Source: Thioclava atlantica
GTDB taxonomy: Bacteria > Pseudomonadota > Alphaproteobacteria > Rhodobacterales > Rhodobacteraceae
Reading direction: 5' to 3'
DNA: 64,000 nt
Assembly: GCF_000737065.1 (NCBI RefSeq)
Contig: NZ_AQRC01000001.1
Span: 1-64,000 of the forward strand
Part shown: piece after piece, positions 1 through 7,639 of the stretch
Numbering within the stretch: position 1 is the first letter of the stretch
How the letters are laid out: each line of letters starts with the position of its first letter
Translations under genes and position numbers: made by a program
The notes under the pieces: model-generated
Seen by the model: the letters and a program-made list of their open reading frames with translations, nothing else
Told to the model about the DNA's origin: nothing
Database searches by the model: none

Positions 1-63
1 GGATATCCGGAACACCTGACCGGATGTTGTCGGAATGCCCGACCGGATGCGTCGGTGTGCGCA
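1..63 (+). mobile_element. IS21-family element, istB-side terminus (body lies left of window)
   Basis: These 63 bases are an exact reverse complement of 16,972-17,034, which is attached to a 3' fragment of istB on the minus strand. The end finishes in the CA dinucleotide expected of IS21-family termini and holds repeated GACCGGAT-like words, as in the multi-repeat transposase-binding ends of that family. The body of this copy would lie left of the window. It abuts a methyltransferase gene that starts mid-protein, so the insertion or a later deletion removed its 5' part. Confidence 0.85.
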
Positions 64-459
64 CTCGGGGAAGGGGCGTTCTTTGATCATTTCCCCGATC
101 ACCTGGAGCGCCACTGGTGCGAGATCAGCGAGGGACGCGACTTTCTGTCTTGGGCCGATCGGGTAGATTGGGTCGTCACCAATCCGCCCTGGTCCGAGCT
201 GAGAGCGTTCACGCACCATGCAATGCGGGTCTCGGAAAATATCGTCTGGCTCGCACCGCTGACCAACCTGACGACAAAAGCGCGTCTGCGCGATCTCAGG
301 GACGCCGGATTTGGCATCGCGGAATTGCTGTTCGTCGATACGCCAAAGAGCTGGCCGCAAAGCGGATTTCAGATCGTCGCGGCACATTTCCAAAAAGGGT
401 ATGTCGGCGATTGGAAGGTCACTCAGCTTCGAGGGGGAGAGGGCGCACAAGTTTCGTAG
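64..459 (+). pseudogene. 5'-truncated DNA adenine methyltransferase-like gene
   Basis: The reading frame enters directly from the IS21 end and reads LGEGAFFDHF, then VDWVVTNPPWSELRAF, and ends at 459. NPPW is the catalytic motif IV of N6-adenine methyltransferases; the LGEGAF stretch resembles the SAM-binding motif I region (normally EPC.GEG). About 130 residues remain, covering motif I to just past motif IV, so everything before motif I is lost. An ATG at 55 lies inside the IS end and is probably not a natural start. It may once have been an orphan phage or plasmid methyltransferase. Activity is unlikely. Confidence 0.7.
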
Positions 460-503
460 TGTCACCCGTAATTTCTCTTCTGCCGACCTAGGTTCGAGCG
501 CTT

Positions 504-848
504 TCAGATCTCGTCCAGCACGTCCAGAGATCCAATATCTTGAATTGTGCCCCCATGGGCCTCGCGCCATGGAGGAATGTCGTAGACGTCGCGTCCCTCC
601 TGAAGCTCGATCGATATGCCGCGTTCCAGAAGCCAGGCTATCGCAAATTTCATCAGCCGGGATCTACGTTCGTGGTCGTCCTCGACGCCATAGAGATGAA
701 GTTGGGCCAATCCGGGCTCGCCATAATGGGCGAGGGCCGAGACGAAGAGATCGAGGTCCGGATTGCGCGCTCGAAGCAATGTCTCCAACTCGCCGAGGAG
801 TCTTGGGCGTTGAGTTCTCGCTCGAGCCAGATCCTGATCGTTAGACAT
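504..848 (-). CDS. Hypothetical protein, 114 aa
   Basis: I do not recognise this family. The product is a soluble, acidic, helix-rich protein without signal peptide or membrane segment; the middle reads FVSALAHYGEPGLAQLHLYG. It follows the 64-aa gene at 856-1050 with a 7-bp gap and the same orientation, so the two are probably co-transcribed. It converges on the truncated methyltransferase. Codon use looks like that of real genes here, with third positions rich in G and C. No function is proposed. Confidence 0.55.
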   Translation of the reverse strand: MSNDQDLARARTQRPRLLGELETLLRARNPDLDLFVSALAHYGEPGLAQLHLYGVEDDHERRSRLMKFAIAWLLERGISIELQEGRDVYDIPPWREAHGGTIQDIGSLDVLDEI

Positions 849-855
849 AGCAGCC

Positions 856-1050
856 TCAAAGGTTGAGGAACTTGATGGATTTCGGCTCGCGGTTCTTCAC
901 GAAACCGACCCGATCGGCTCGGACTTTCTTGAATGCGAGATTCTCACGCTGCAGCTCGCTGGGAGTGACCTCGCCACGGGCCAGGCGCTCTTCATCCTTC
1001 GCGCGGCTTCGCGCCTTTTCTTCTGGTCGTTTCCTGTAAAGATCTTCCAT
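856..1050 (-). CDS. Hypothetical small charged protein, 64 aa
   Basis: A short, highly charged protein (starts MEDLYRKRPEEKARSRAKDE) with no recognisable domain. It lies directly upstream of the 114-aa gene. A purine-rich stretch (GGAGGG in the minus strand) precedes the ATG, which supports the start. About 130 bp further upstream is an 8-bp inverted repeat (1182-1189 with 1208-1215) that could be regulatory. The pair could be an accessory two-gene unit, but nothing in the sequence assigns a role. Confidence 0.45.
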   Translation of the reverse strand: MEDLYRKRPEEKARSRAKDEERLARGEVTPSELQRENLAFKKVRADRVGFVKNREPKSIKFLNL

Positions 1051-1307
1051 TCACTGCCCTCCGTGGTTGGAGACGATAGCCTGAAAGCGCGTGCTTTGTC
1101 TCGTTTGATCAGTGCCCCTGAGTTCGCTTTCTGAGTCTATTTGGCAGCAACGTTCCAGTGTGCGGCTGTCACAGCAACCGACGTTCACTTGTCGACTTTG
1201 ACATTTCAGTGAACGGCGAGTCTGCCTTGGTCAACGCCTTCTTCGCAAGATGACATTGCCCGCGTAAACTCTTCGGTCCAGCCCGGCCTATCCCTGCTCC
1301 GCCACCG

Positions 1308-1592
1308 CTATGACGGTTTGCTTATCTTCGCCTTACCCTTGCAATCGGGGAACCGGACGCAGCCCAGAAAGGCCCCGTAGCGGCCCCGGCGTTCGACGAG
1401 CCAGCCTTCCTTGCAGCTCGGGCAGGCCGGTGGTCTCGCTCCGCATTCCGGACAGACCATTTCCTCAGTCTTCTTATCTCGAATAGGCAATCCAATGCCG
1501 CATTGTGGGCAGGCAGGCATCCGGTTGCCGCACAGCTTTACAGGGTGGCAGCGATACCAGCCCGGTCCATCCTCACCGGGCATGTAAATCAA
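1308..1592 (-). CDS. Zinc-ribbon protein, topoisomerase C4 zinc-finger type
   Basis: The 94-aa product has successive CxxC pairs: CPQC, CPEC and CPSC, then GWLVERRGRYGAFLGCVRFPDC, the pattern of the topoisomerase DNA-binding C4 zinc finger (zf-C4_Topoisom). Such stand-alone ribbons are common in mobile regions and may bind DNA. The frame continues upstream through another Cys pair (CGQC, near 1607-1618) before a stop, but no good start is found there. The 5' end is therefore uncertain: the gene may begin with TTG at about 1601, or may have been frameshifted after the glycosyltransferase stop at 1714. Confidence 0.55.
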   Translation of the reverse strand: MIYMPGEDGPGWYRCHPVKLCGNRMPACPQCGIGLPIRDKKTEEMVCPECGARPPACPSCKEGWLVERRGRYGAFLGCVRFPDCKGKAKISKPS

Positions 1593-1713
1593 GCGCCCGC
1601 CGCATTGGCCGCAGATATGCGTCCGCTCCGCGGTGCCGCCGGGGGCTCACGATCTCGTAGCGCGGGTCTGCCCATGCTTCGACTATGCAGGGCCTCAGCG
1701 ACACCGGAGGCTC

Positions 1714-2469
1714 TCAGCTTTTCTGCCGCTCGACGAACTGTCCGATCTTCGAGAGGTTCTTGCTCGCCAGCGTCATCACACCTCCGACCTTGTTGCGTCG
1801 GATCGCGCGCCAATCCTCGCCCATCTTCTCGCGGATCCGGGCGAGGTTGCGATTGCTCACACCGCCCAGGCGCATCTTGTAGAGCACTTCGGGGATATAG
1901 ACGGATCGACCTGTCGCTAGCGAGAAATAGCGCAGGATGAAGTCGTAATCGGCCGCGATCCGGAATCCGGTATCGAAGCCACCGAGGCGCTCATAGACGG
2001 ATCGCCGGAGATAGAGGGTCGGGTGGGCCGGCATCCAGCCGCGTTTGAGTTTCGCTGCGCTATAGGGACCCGTCGCCCAATGCCGGACGACCTTCCTCGT
2101 GTCGGCCTGCGAGACATAGTCGAGATTGGAGAAGACCGCCTCGACCTGCGGGTCTTCGAATGCGGCAGCAATGCGGGTGAGGACGTTATCATGGGCAAGG
2201 AAGTCGTCGCTGTGAACGAAACCCACGACATCCCCGGAGGCCTTCGCCACACCCTTATTCAGGGCGTCGTAAATCCCCTTGTCACGCTCGCTTACCAAAA
2301 ACATCCGGTCATGCGACGCGCGCTCGATGGCGGCGAGCGAGTCGTCCTTCGACTTGCCCTCGATGATGAGGTGCTCGAGTTCGGGATGGGTCTGCCGTCC
2401 GACGCTCTCGATGGCCTCGCCGACGGTGGCCTCGGAATTGTAAACGGCGGTAATGACGGTGATCTTCAT
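1714..2469 (-). CDS. GT2-family glycosyltransferase
   Basis: The 251-aa protein opens MKITVITAVYNSEATVGEAI, the nucleotide-sugar binding start of family 2 glycosyltransferases, and has the DxD-like acidic motif in FVHSDDFL plus the conserved LGGFDTGFRIAADYDFILR stretch near residue 170. No membrane anchor is visible, so it is probably a cytoplasmic transferase that adds a sugar during surface polysaccharide synthesis. The length is normal for single-domain GT2 enzymes. It stands alone, with no other polysaccharide genes nearby, so acceptor and sugar cannot be inferred. Confidence 0.85.
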   Translation of the reverse strand: MKITVITAVYNSEATVGEAIESVGRQTHPELEHLIIEGKSKDDSLAAIERASHDRMFLVSERDKGIYDALNKGVAKASGDVVGFVHSDDFLAHDNVLTRIAAAFEDPQVEAVFSNLDYVSQADTRKVVRHWATGPYSAAKLKRGWMPAHPTLYLRRSVYERLGGFDTGFRIAADYDFILRYFSLATGRSVYIPEVLYKMRLGGVSNRNLARIREKMGEDWRAIRRNKVGGVMTLASKNLSKIGQFVERQKS

Positions 2470-2915
2470 GGGAAATGAGGCGCCGAAAGGACTGCGTTTG
2501 GCAGGAGCTTACGCGATCAGGGCTGGGGAGGGAACGGGGCATCTCGCAGGTGGGCAGCACCGAGGCCTGCCTCTCATGGCGGATCAAAATCGCCGTTGCT
2601 GGTATGCCCGTCGTTTTTCTGGAATTTCTGGGGGGAGCCTTCGGTGACTTGAAATGGGCTCCCAGCCAACTTTCCGCGCGATCGCTTAGGTCGATTGCGC
2701 GATGTGGGGCGCAGTCAATATGCCGCGAAAGGACATCTGACTTTGGGAGACGCTGCGCCCGCAATCAGCGGGACGTCATGATCTCCTGCTCGCGCGCCCA
2801 GCCGATTGCATAGATGCCGAGCGCGCAGGACGGGATGCACCCGGCGCGACACTCGACGTCTTACGGCCTGTAAAACCCACCGGAACCGGCGGTATCGTAG
2901 CCTTTACACATGATG
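2470..2915. other. Non-coding stretch before IS3 remnant
   Basis: About 450 bp between the glycosyltransferase start and the IS3 transposase fragment. No ORF with protein-like composition was found on either strand. It probably contains the promoter of the glycosyltransferase gene and the decayed left side of the IS3-family element, but no terminal repeat was identified. Confidence 0.4.
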
Positions 2916-2921
2916 CTGAGG

Positions 2922-3044
2922 GTGGAAAGGCCGCTTCCTCGGCAACATCTTCACCGAGAGGCTATGGCGGACCCTGAAATACGAGTGCGTCTACCTGCAT
3001 GCCTGGAAGACCGGCCCAGAGACAAAGGCGGCCATCCGGAAATG
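2922..3044 (+). pseudogene. IS3-family transposase OrfB remnant, upstream part
   Basis: The frame reads GRFLGNIFTERLWRTLKYEC followed by VYLHAWKTGPETKAAIRK, the hallmark C-terminal region of IS3-family (IS51/IS407-like) integrase-type transposases that carries the last acidic residue of the DDE triad (ERLW). The match stops at 3044, where a 1.95-kb inverted-repeat element begins. The remaining C-terminal part of the same protein resumes at 4999. Upstream of 2922 the transposase is missing, so this copy was already defective. Confidence 0.85.
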
Positions 3045-3244
3045 CGACGCATTCTGGCAAATGGGACATAAAAATTGAGGCGCTGCCGGGGAACCTGGTA
3101 GCGACTTGATTTTGTGAATTGTTCTGAACGCACCCGACTTTCGCATCGGCTCGCCAAGTCGCACAACACCCTCAGGGCACAGAATCCCAAAAATAGGTCC
3201 TGAGATTTCCTCTTTTCCGAAAATTGCCAACATGATTTCTGAAA

Positions 3245-3364
3245 TATAGTCGAACCGCTATATCTGCAGGTGCCAGTGGGCGCCTGTGGAATAAATATAG
3301 CCGTTCCGCTATAAAGTCTTGATTCCTCAGTTTGAGTGCGCTTATTTATAGCTGTATCGCTATA
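3245..3364 (+). promoter_or_regulatory. Three TATAG-N8-CTATA operators of hipBA
   Basis: Three palindromes with identical arms and 8-bp spacers lie at 3245-3262, 3296-3313 and 3347-3364. Their starts are exactly 51 bp apart, about five helical turns, so all face the same side of the DNA. The last ends 16 bp before the hipB ATG. E. coli HipB binds TATCC-N8-GGATA repeats, so this is the same architecture with altered arms. A 20-bp hairpin (3267-3286) lies between the first two. These are the likely sites of cooperative autorepression by HipB-HipA. Confidence 0.85.
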
Positions 3365-3380
3365 AATTAGGCCGACCATC

Positions 3381-3605
3381 ATGCAGAAACGCCATGTAAT
3401 CAAGGACGCTTCGCGCCTTTCTGAGCTGATCAGGACACGTCGCCGGGAAACCGGGATGAGTCAGGAGATGCTGTCGTCCTTGACCGGCATTCCGCAGCCG
3501 AACCTGTCGAAGGTCGAGCGCGGCGCGGAGGGCACGAAGATCGACACCTATCTGCGCATTTTTTCTGCCCTGGGTATCGACCTGGTGGCCGAGGTGCGCT
3601 CATGA
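3381..3605 (+). CDS. hipB: HipB-type antitoxin, XRE-family HTH
   Basis: The 74-aa protein is almost only a helix-turn-helix of the XRE/Cro class: LSELIRTRRRETGMSQEMLS, then the recognition helix region IPQPNLSKVERG. It has the size of HipB antitoxins, which bind DNA as dimers and hold HipA inactive. The stop overlaps the hipA start by 4 bp (ATGA), so translation is coupled. Three matched operators precede it. The ATG at 3381 is chosen because it follows the last operator and gives a full N-terminal helix. Confidence 0.9.
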   Translation: MQKRHVIKDASRLSELIRTRRRETGMSQEMLSSLTGIPQPNLSKVERGAEGTKIDTYLRIFSALGIDLVAEVRS

Positions 3606-4957
3606 AGCTCGATGTCTGGCTCGAGGCCTTCGAGGCGCCGGTGGGACATCTCGAGCGTCGGGACGACAAGAGCCTCGAGTTCCGCTACGCGCGGGACGCA
3701 GAGCCTCAGCATCGGATCTCGATGGCGATGCCGGTGCGCGAAGAACCCTACAGCGACGCAGCCGCCCGGGCTTTCTTCGGCAACCTGCTCTTCGAGGGAC
3801 GGGAGCTGGAACGCGTCATGGCCGCTCATGGGCTCGACCGCGACGATATCGGCGCCCTTCTGGGGCATCTCGGCGCGGATTGTCCCGGCGCGATTTCCGT
3901 CACACCGGACGGGACGGGCCCCGGAAAGCGGCCGGGGATCTTCCCTGACGATTACGACCTGCTCACACCGGAGAGGCTGATCGAGATCGTAACATCGCTG
4001 CATTTCCATGGCAGCCTGCCAGAGGATATGAAAGACCCCTCGCCGGTGGCGGGAGTGCAGCCCAAGCTGGCGCTCGTCCGTCACGATGGGAGTTATCATC
4101 TGCCCAAGCCGGGATCGCGGGCGCCCACGACCCATATCCTCAAAATCTCGCCGAGAAAGTCCTTCGAGATCACGCGCCATGAAGCGGCGCTTCTCTCGCT
4201 CGCGCACGAGGTTGGACTCTCTGTTGCCGATCATGAGGCGATCGAGTTCTACGACGAGGAGACGGGCGCGCATATCAACGCAATCCTCTCGACACGCTTT
4301 GATCGGGAGGTCGACGCGGGCCGGATCACGCGGATCCATACGGAAGATTTCTGCCAGGCCCTCGGCTTGCCGCGCCAGCTCAAATACGAACGCGATGCGA
4401 AGGAGGAGGGGCGACGTTTTTCGATGGCGGCGGTCAGCACGCTTGCCGATCAGACACGCACGCCGGGCATGTTCAGGCTGCGCGTTCTCGAACAGGCCCT
4501 TTTCAATCTGGCCGTGGGCAACACCGACAACCACGCAAAGAACAGTTCGATCCTCTATCGGGGCGCCTCAGGTGAGCTTGCCCCTCTCTACGATGTCGTG
4601 CCGGTGATCATGGATGAGAGGGTGACGCATCAACTCTCCTTCCGGATCGGCGAGGCGATGTGGAGTGAAGACGTGGACCGGGCAGCGATCGATGCGATGA
4701 TGCTGGCCCTGGGCTTCAAGAAACCGGAAATTCTGAGGCCCACGAAAAAGATGCTCGAGCAGATTTTCATCAAGGCGATGGGCTTTTTGGAACAAAGGGG
4801 CGGCAAGGCACTCGCGGACGCCGTCGCCGCTCAAATGGGGGCGACACCCCTCTGGAAGGATCTCGACCTGCCTGTTCCAGAAGGTGATTATTTTCCGCGG
4901 CTCGTGCGCGACGAGAAGCGAGAACTTCATCCTGGAGGATGGCCGGGCCTGTCGTGA
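3602..4957 (+). CDS. hipA: HipA-type serine/threonine kinase toxin
   Basis: The 451-aa protein has the HipA layout: an N-terminal Couple_hipA domain (residues about 1-110), the nucleotide-loop segment VAGVQPKLAL (about 142-151), and the C-terminal kinase with GNTDNHAKN (catalytic Asp and Asn) followed by PLYDV, which supplies the metal-binding Asp. Well-studied HipA phosphorylates glutamyl-tRNA synthetase, stopping translation and inducing persistence. All key motifs are present, so the toxin looks functional. It is translationally coupled to hipB and is the main cargo of the inverted-repeat element. Confidence 0.9.
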   Translation: MKLDVWLEAFEAPVGHLERRDDKSLEFRYARDAEPQHRISMAMPVREEPYSDAAARAFFGNLLFEGRELERVMAAHGLDRDDIGALLGHLGADCPGAISVTPDGTGPGKRPGIFPDDYDLLTPERLIEIVTSLHFHGSLPEDMKDPSPVAGVQPKLALVRHDGSYHLPKPGSRAPTTHILKISPRKSFEITRHEAALLSLAHEVGLSVADHEAIEFYDEETGAHINAILSTRFDREVDAGRITRIHTEDFCQALGLPRQLKYERDAKEEGRRFSMAAVSTLADQTRTPGMFRLRVLEQALFNLAVGNTDNHAKNSSILYRGASGELAPLYDVVPVIMDERVTHQLSFRIGEAMWSEDVDRAAIDAMMLALGFKKPEILRPTKKMLEQIFIKAMGFLEQRGGKALADAVAAQMGATPLWKDLDLPVPEGDYFPRLVRDEKRELHPGGWPGLS

Positions 4958-4998
4958 AGCCTGTCTTTGCTTCATGTCCCCATTTTCAGAATGCGTCA

Positions 4999-5167
4999 CC
5001 GGAATTGGGTGACCTTCTACAACTACCAGCGCCCTCATTCAGCCTTGGGCCGCAAGCCGCCGGCGCTGGTCTATTGGCAGAGAAATGATATCAACCAACC
5101 CGGTCAGCAGGTGCAACGAGTAGCTTAAATCACCCCCGAAACTGGCCAAACGATGGGGAGTGGCTCA
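4999..5167 (+). pseudogene. IS3-family transposase OrfB remnant, C-terminal part and IS end
   Basis: Reads WVTFYNYQRPHSALGRKPPA and ends RVA at the stop 5126-5128, which is the usual C-terminus of IS3-family OrfB. It continues the fragment that breaks at 3044: ancestral ...AAIRK-WVTFYNYQ is restored when the hipBA element is removed. After the stop about 40 bp lead to TGGCTCA at 5161-5167; read inward this gives TGAGCCACTCCCC, plausible as the IS3 right inverted repeat with its terminal TG. Confidence 0.85.
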
Positions 5168-5291
5168 CCTCGCAAGCGAGTTCCGGTATCTTCATGAAAA
5201 CGGCGGACCGGGAAAAATCTGCTCGACCCGTCTATAGGCGCTCCCTGCGGAGGATGAAGCTGGGCGGTGCTTCCGCCACCTCGCAGTTAAA

Positions 5292-5684
5292 CTATCTCAC
5301 GCTCGCCGCATAAGCCCAGATCCCGACCCATTCCTTGAGCGCGAGATCGAACGTGTCGAGATGGCCAGAGAGATCCCAGCCGATGCCATCGAGAAATCCC
5401 ACTGCGCGATAATCGACAGGGTAGGGGGTGACCCCATCCCACCCGGCTCGCTCAAAGCTCGCCATTGCGAGTCTCATGTGGAAGGCGCTGGTGACGAGTA
5501 ACCAAGTTTCTCCCGGCTTAGGCTGGGCGAGATCGAAACTCAAACGCGCATTCTCGGAGGTGTTGCGCGAGCGGGTCTCGAGGAGAAGGCGCGTCTGTGG
5601 AATGCCCGTTTCACGAAGGGCCGCGGCCATGACTTCGGCGCCCGGCATGCTTTCTCGTGCCAGATCGCGCAGGGCGCCGCTGCC
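5292..5684 (-). pseudogene. YdcF/DUF218-family gene, 3' half
   Basis: The minus frame reads SGALRDLARESMPGAEVMAA, then RSRNTSENARLSF and the DUF218 segment TWLLVTSAFHMRLAMASFER, ending YAASVR. DUF218/YdcF-ElyC proteins are membrane-linked enzymes or regulators of envelope metabolism. The conserved SRNTSENA and LVTSAFHM motifs belong to the C-terminal half. The N-terminal half lies 1.4 kb away at 7080-7544 in the same orientation, so the gene was split. Upstream of 5684 the frame runs into foreign sequence. Confidence 0.85.
5614..5684. repeat. 71-bp diverged direct repeat, left copy
   Basis: This stretch of ydcF matches 7084-7154 without gaps in 60 of 71 positions by eye. Both copies encode SGALRDLARESMPGAEVM in the same orientation and flank 5685-7083, which holds the nucleotidyltransferase gene. 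The 11 differences, several synonymous, suggest the copies came from two different ydcF alleles rather than from a fresh duplication. Confidence 0.8.
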
Positions 5685-5729
5685 TGCAGTCGATGCCAGC
5701 TTGCCGCGGGGCCAAGGGAACCATACTTT

Positions 5730-5756
5730 CCTACACAAAGTAATATAATGTGTAGG
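5730..5756 (+). promoter_or_regulatory. Palindromic promoter/operator of the nucleotidyltransferase gene
   Basis: A perfect inverted repeat, CCTACACA (5730-5737) and TGTGTAGG (5749-5756), with an 11-bp spacer. The spacer and right arm contain a perfect -10 box TATAAT (5744-5749), so a protein bound here would block transcription. No clear -35 is visible. The predicted transcription start is only a few bases before the ATG at 5765, implying a very short or absent leader. Confidence 0.6.
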
Positions 5757-5764
5757 AATGCCTG

Positions 5765-6802
5765 ATGGAACACCTCCCGGTCCCGATCCAGACTGCCTAT
5801 CATGAGCTGATGCAGAGGTTCCGGGCCCGGCCACCCCTCTCCGTCCCTGGGTCCATCATGCGGATCGAGAAGTCCGGTCGGGGCTATTGGGTGTCGAGGC
5901 GCCGCATCGGGGACCGGGTCGTGGAGAAAACGATCGGCCCTGAAACGCCGGAGGTCCTAGCGACCGTCGCGGCCGCGCGCGCCGAGCAGAAGGTCTACGA
6001 CGGTTGGCGAAAGAAGAACGCGACCCTGGTCTCGATGCTGAGGGCTGCCGGGCTCCTCTCGCTCGACGTTAATTCCGGGAAGATCCTCTCCTCCTTGTCT
6101 CGGGTCGGATTCTTCGAGATAGGCGGGATCCTCGGGGGGACGAACGCGTTCCGCCTCTACCCCGCCCTTCTTGGGGTCGTCGCCCCCGCACGGGAGATGG
6201 TCTTCACCGGTGACGTAGGCATGCTCGCGCCCTCGCATATCCGCCTCGCCGGTCCGAGAGAGCCGCTTACGAGCCGCCTTCGGAGCGCCGGACTCGAGTT
6301 CGAGACGCGGTTTCCGATGGACCCGGCCGACCCCCCGAAGCACGTCGTTCACGACAACATCGAGATCGAGATCCCCGGGCCGGTCGCTCGCGGCGGCGAG
6401 AGGAGCTACGTCTATGAGGGCATTCAGGAGCCGGTCGCAGCGCTGAGATTGCTGGAGTTCTCCCTGCGGGACCCGGTGAGTGTCGTGGCCCTCTACCGGG
6501 AAGGGGTGGAGGTTACGGTCCCCGCCCCGGAACGGTTTGCCCTGCATAAGCTGATCGTGGCCCAGCTCAGGGCGGGGAGCTTCAAGAGCAAGCGGAACAA
6601 GGACCTCCGACAGGCCTCTTGGCTCCTGAAGGTCCTGGCGGAGGCCCGGCCAAATGAGACGATGAACGCCTTGCGCGACATTCGCGGCCGAGGCCCGACC
6701 TGGCGAAAACACCTCTCCGCGTCCCTGAGGGAGGCGCCGGACGCCGCGAAGGCCCTGAGGCGGATCGAGGCCGAGACGGGCGACCCTGACCCGGGGGGAT
6801 GA
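5765..6802 (+). CDS. GSU2403-family nucleotidyltransferase-fold protein
   Basis: The 345-aa protein resembles the GSU2403 nucleotidyltransferase-fold family: an N-terminal helical part with a Lys/Arg-rich GYWVSRRRIGDRVVEKTIGP segment (residues about 38-57), then FEIGGILGGTNAFRLYPALL (about 114-133) opening the transferase fold, and a C-terminal FALHKLIVAQLR...KRNKDLRQAS region. It may transfer a nucleotide to RNA or protein, perhaps as a stand-alone toxin or defence effector; that is inference. It is the only gene in the insertion splitting ydcF, has its own palindromic promoter, and lies on the opposite strand. The following 280 bp to the repeat show no gene. Confidence 0.7.
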   Translation: MEHLPVPIQTAYHELMQRFRARPPLSVPGSIMRIEKSGRGYWVSRRRIGDRVVEKTIGPETPEVLATVAAARAEQKVYDGWRKKNATLVSMLRAAGLLSLDVNSGKILSSLSRVGFFEIGGILGGTNAFRLYPALLGVVAPAREMVFTGDVGMLAPSHIRLAGPREPLTSRLRSAGLEFETRFPMDPADPPKHVVHDNIEIEIPGPVARGGERSYVYEGIQEPVAALRLLEFSLRDPVSVVALYREGVEVTVPAPERFALHKLIVAQLRAGSFKSKRNKDLRQASWLLKVLAEARPNETMNALRDIRGRGPTWRKHLSASLREAPDAAKALRRIEAETGDPDPGG

Positions 6803-7079
6803 CCCCTGAACAGGGTGAACCTCCCCCACCAATCCCGTAGGTTGGAAGAGGCTTTTGGTGCGGCCTTTAGGTCACGCAGCTCGGACGCGCCGCCATGGCG
6901 GGGAATCTGTCGATCATGGATGACAAAGACGGCGGCAAACCGCAGAGTTGCCGACCTTTCGGATCTTCGTTTCGATCACTACATGGGGCCTTGGATATAC
7001 CTAAAAATATACGCGCCGCGCCACGAGCGGCAAGCTCTTCAATACTCACCCAGAGGGTCTGGGTTGGCGTGACGCCTGT

Positions 7080-7544
7080 TTAGCGAAAGGCGGCCGTCAT
7101 GACCTCAGCGCCCGGCATGCTCTCTCGGGCCAAGTCGCGCAGAGCGCCGCTGCCGCCAGAGAGAAGGATCCTTGCATCTGGAAAGCGATGCGCCAGGGCG
7201 AGCCCGGCAGTGACACGCTCGGCGGCGGCGTTGAGTTGGACTTGATGGTGACGGGCCGTGCCGACCCCGTCTTCGGCGCCGCCCAGGACGATGATCCCGT
7301 CGACATGGGTGAGCGGCGGGTTGGTCGGATAGGTTCGCTCCAAGGGTCCAATCAGGAGATCGCCGAGGGGAAAGATGCCCAGAGCGAGGAGAGCTGCCAG
7401 TGCTACGGAAAGCATCCCGCGCGCGGCGCGCGGGCGTCCCCTCACGAGCGCGATCAGCGCGCCTGAGAGCAAAAGCGCTCCCCAGGTTTCCACGCGCAGC
7501 AGGAGGGTCAGGAGCTTGGAGGTGGTGAAGAAGAGCGTGTCCAT
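7080..7544 (-). pseudogene. YdcF/DUF218-family gene, 5' half
   Basis: From MDTLFFTTSKLLTLLLRVET the frame shows two N-terminal membrane segments (residues about 5-25 and 38-60), then VDGIIVLGGAEDGVG, the DUF218 start motif, and ARILLSGGSGALRDL. It ends prematurely after VMTAAFR at a stop at the edge of the inserted segment. Together with 5292-5684 it would make a complete YdcF protein of about 265 residues. The ATG at 7544 is preferred over longer starts because it directly precedes the first membrane helix. Confidence 0.85.
7084..7154. repeat. 71-bp diverged direct repeat, right copy
   Basis: Partner of 5614-5684, same orientation. It marks the right junction of the 1.4-kb insertion that splits ydcF. 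Confidence 0.8.
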
Positions 7545-7639
7545 GGGGATGTTGTCGGCGCTTCGGCGCTGGTTCGCAATCGCGCTGTTTCGAAATCTTT
7601 CGGCCAACGACACATCGCACATAACTCCCGCTGTTAGCG

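Larger units (their letters stand above)
3045..4998 (+). mobile_element. Non-autonomous inverted-repeat element carrying hipBA, nested in IS3
   Basis: The element separates two halves of one IS3 transposase. Its outer ends are inverted: the left starts CGACGCATTCTG and continues toward AAATGGGACAT; the right, read from the outside, starts TGACGCATTCTG and continues AAAATGGGGACAT. The flanks are near-duplicates, CCGGAAATG (3036-3044) and CCGGAATTG (4999-5007), consistent with a 9-bp target duplication with one change. The only coding content is hipB and hipA; there is no transposase. This looks like a MITE-like or passenger transposon moved by an unlinked transposase. Confidence 0.7.

Noticed and set aside
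1182-1215. 8-bp inverted repeat CGTTCACT/AGTGAACG with 18-nt spacer
   Set aside because: Too far (about 130 bp) from the nearest start and no second copy seen; could be chance in this intergenic stretch.
4955-4974. TGAAGC/GCTTCA hairpin right after the hipA stop as terminator
   Set aside because: Only a 6-bp stem with an 8-nt loop and no T-run; it overlaps the inverted-repeat end of the mobile element.
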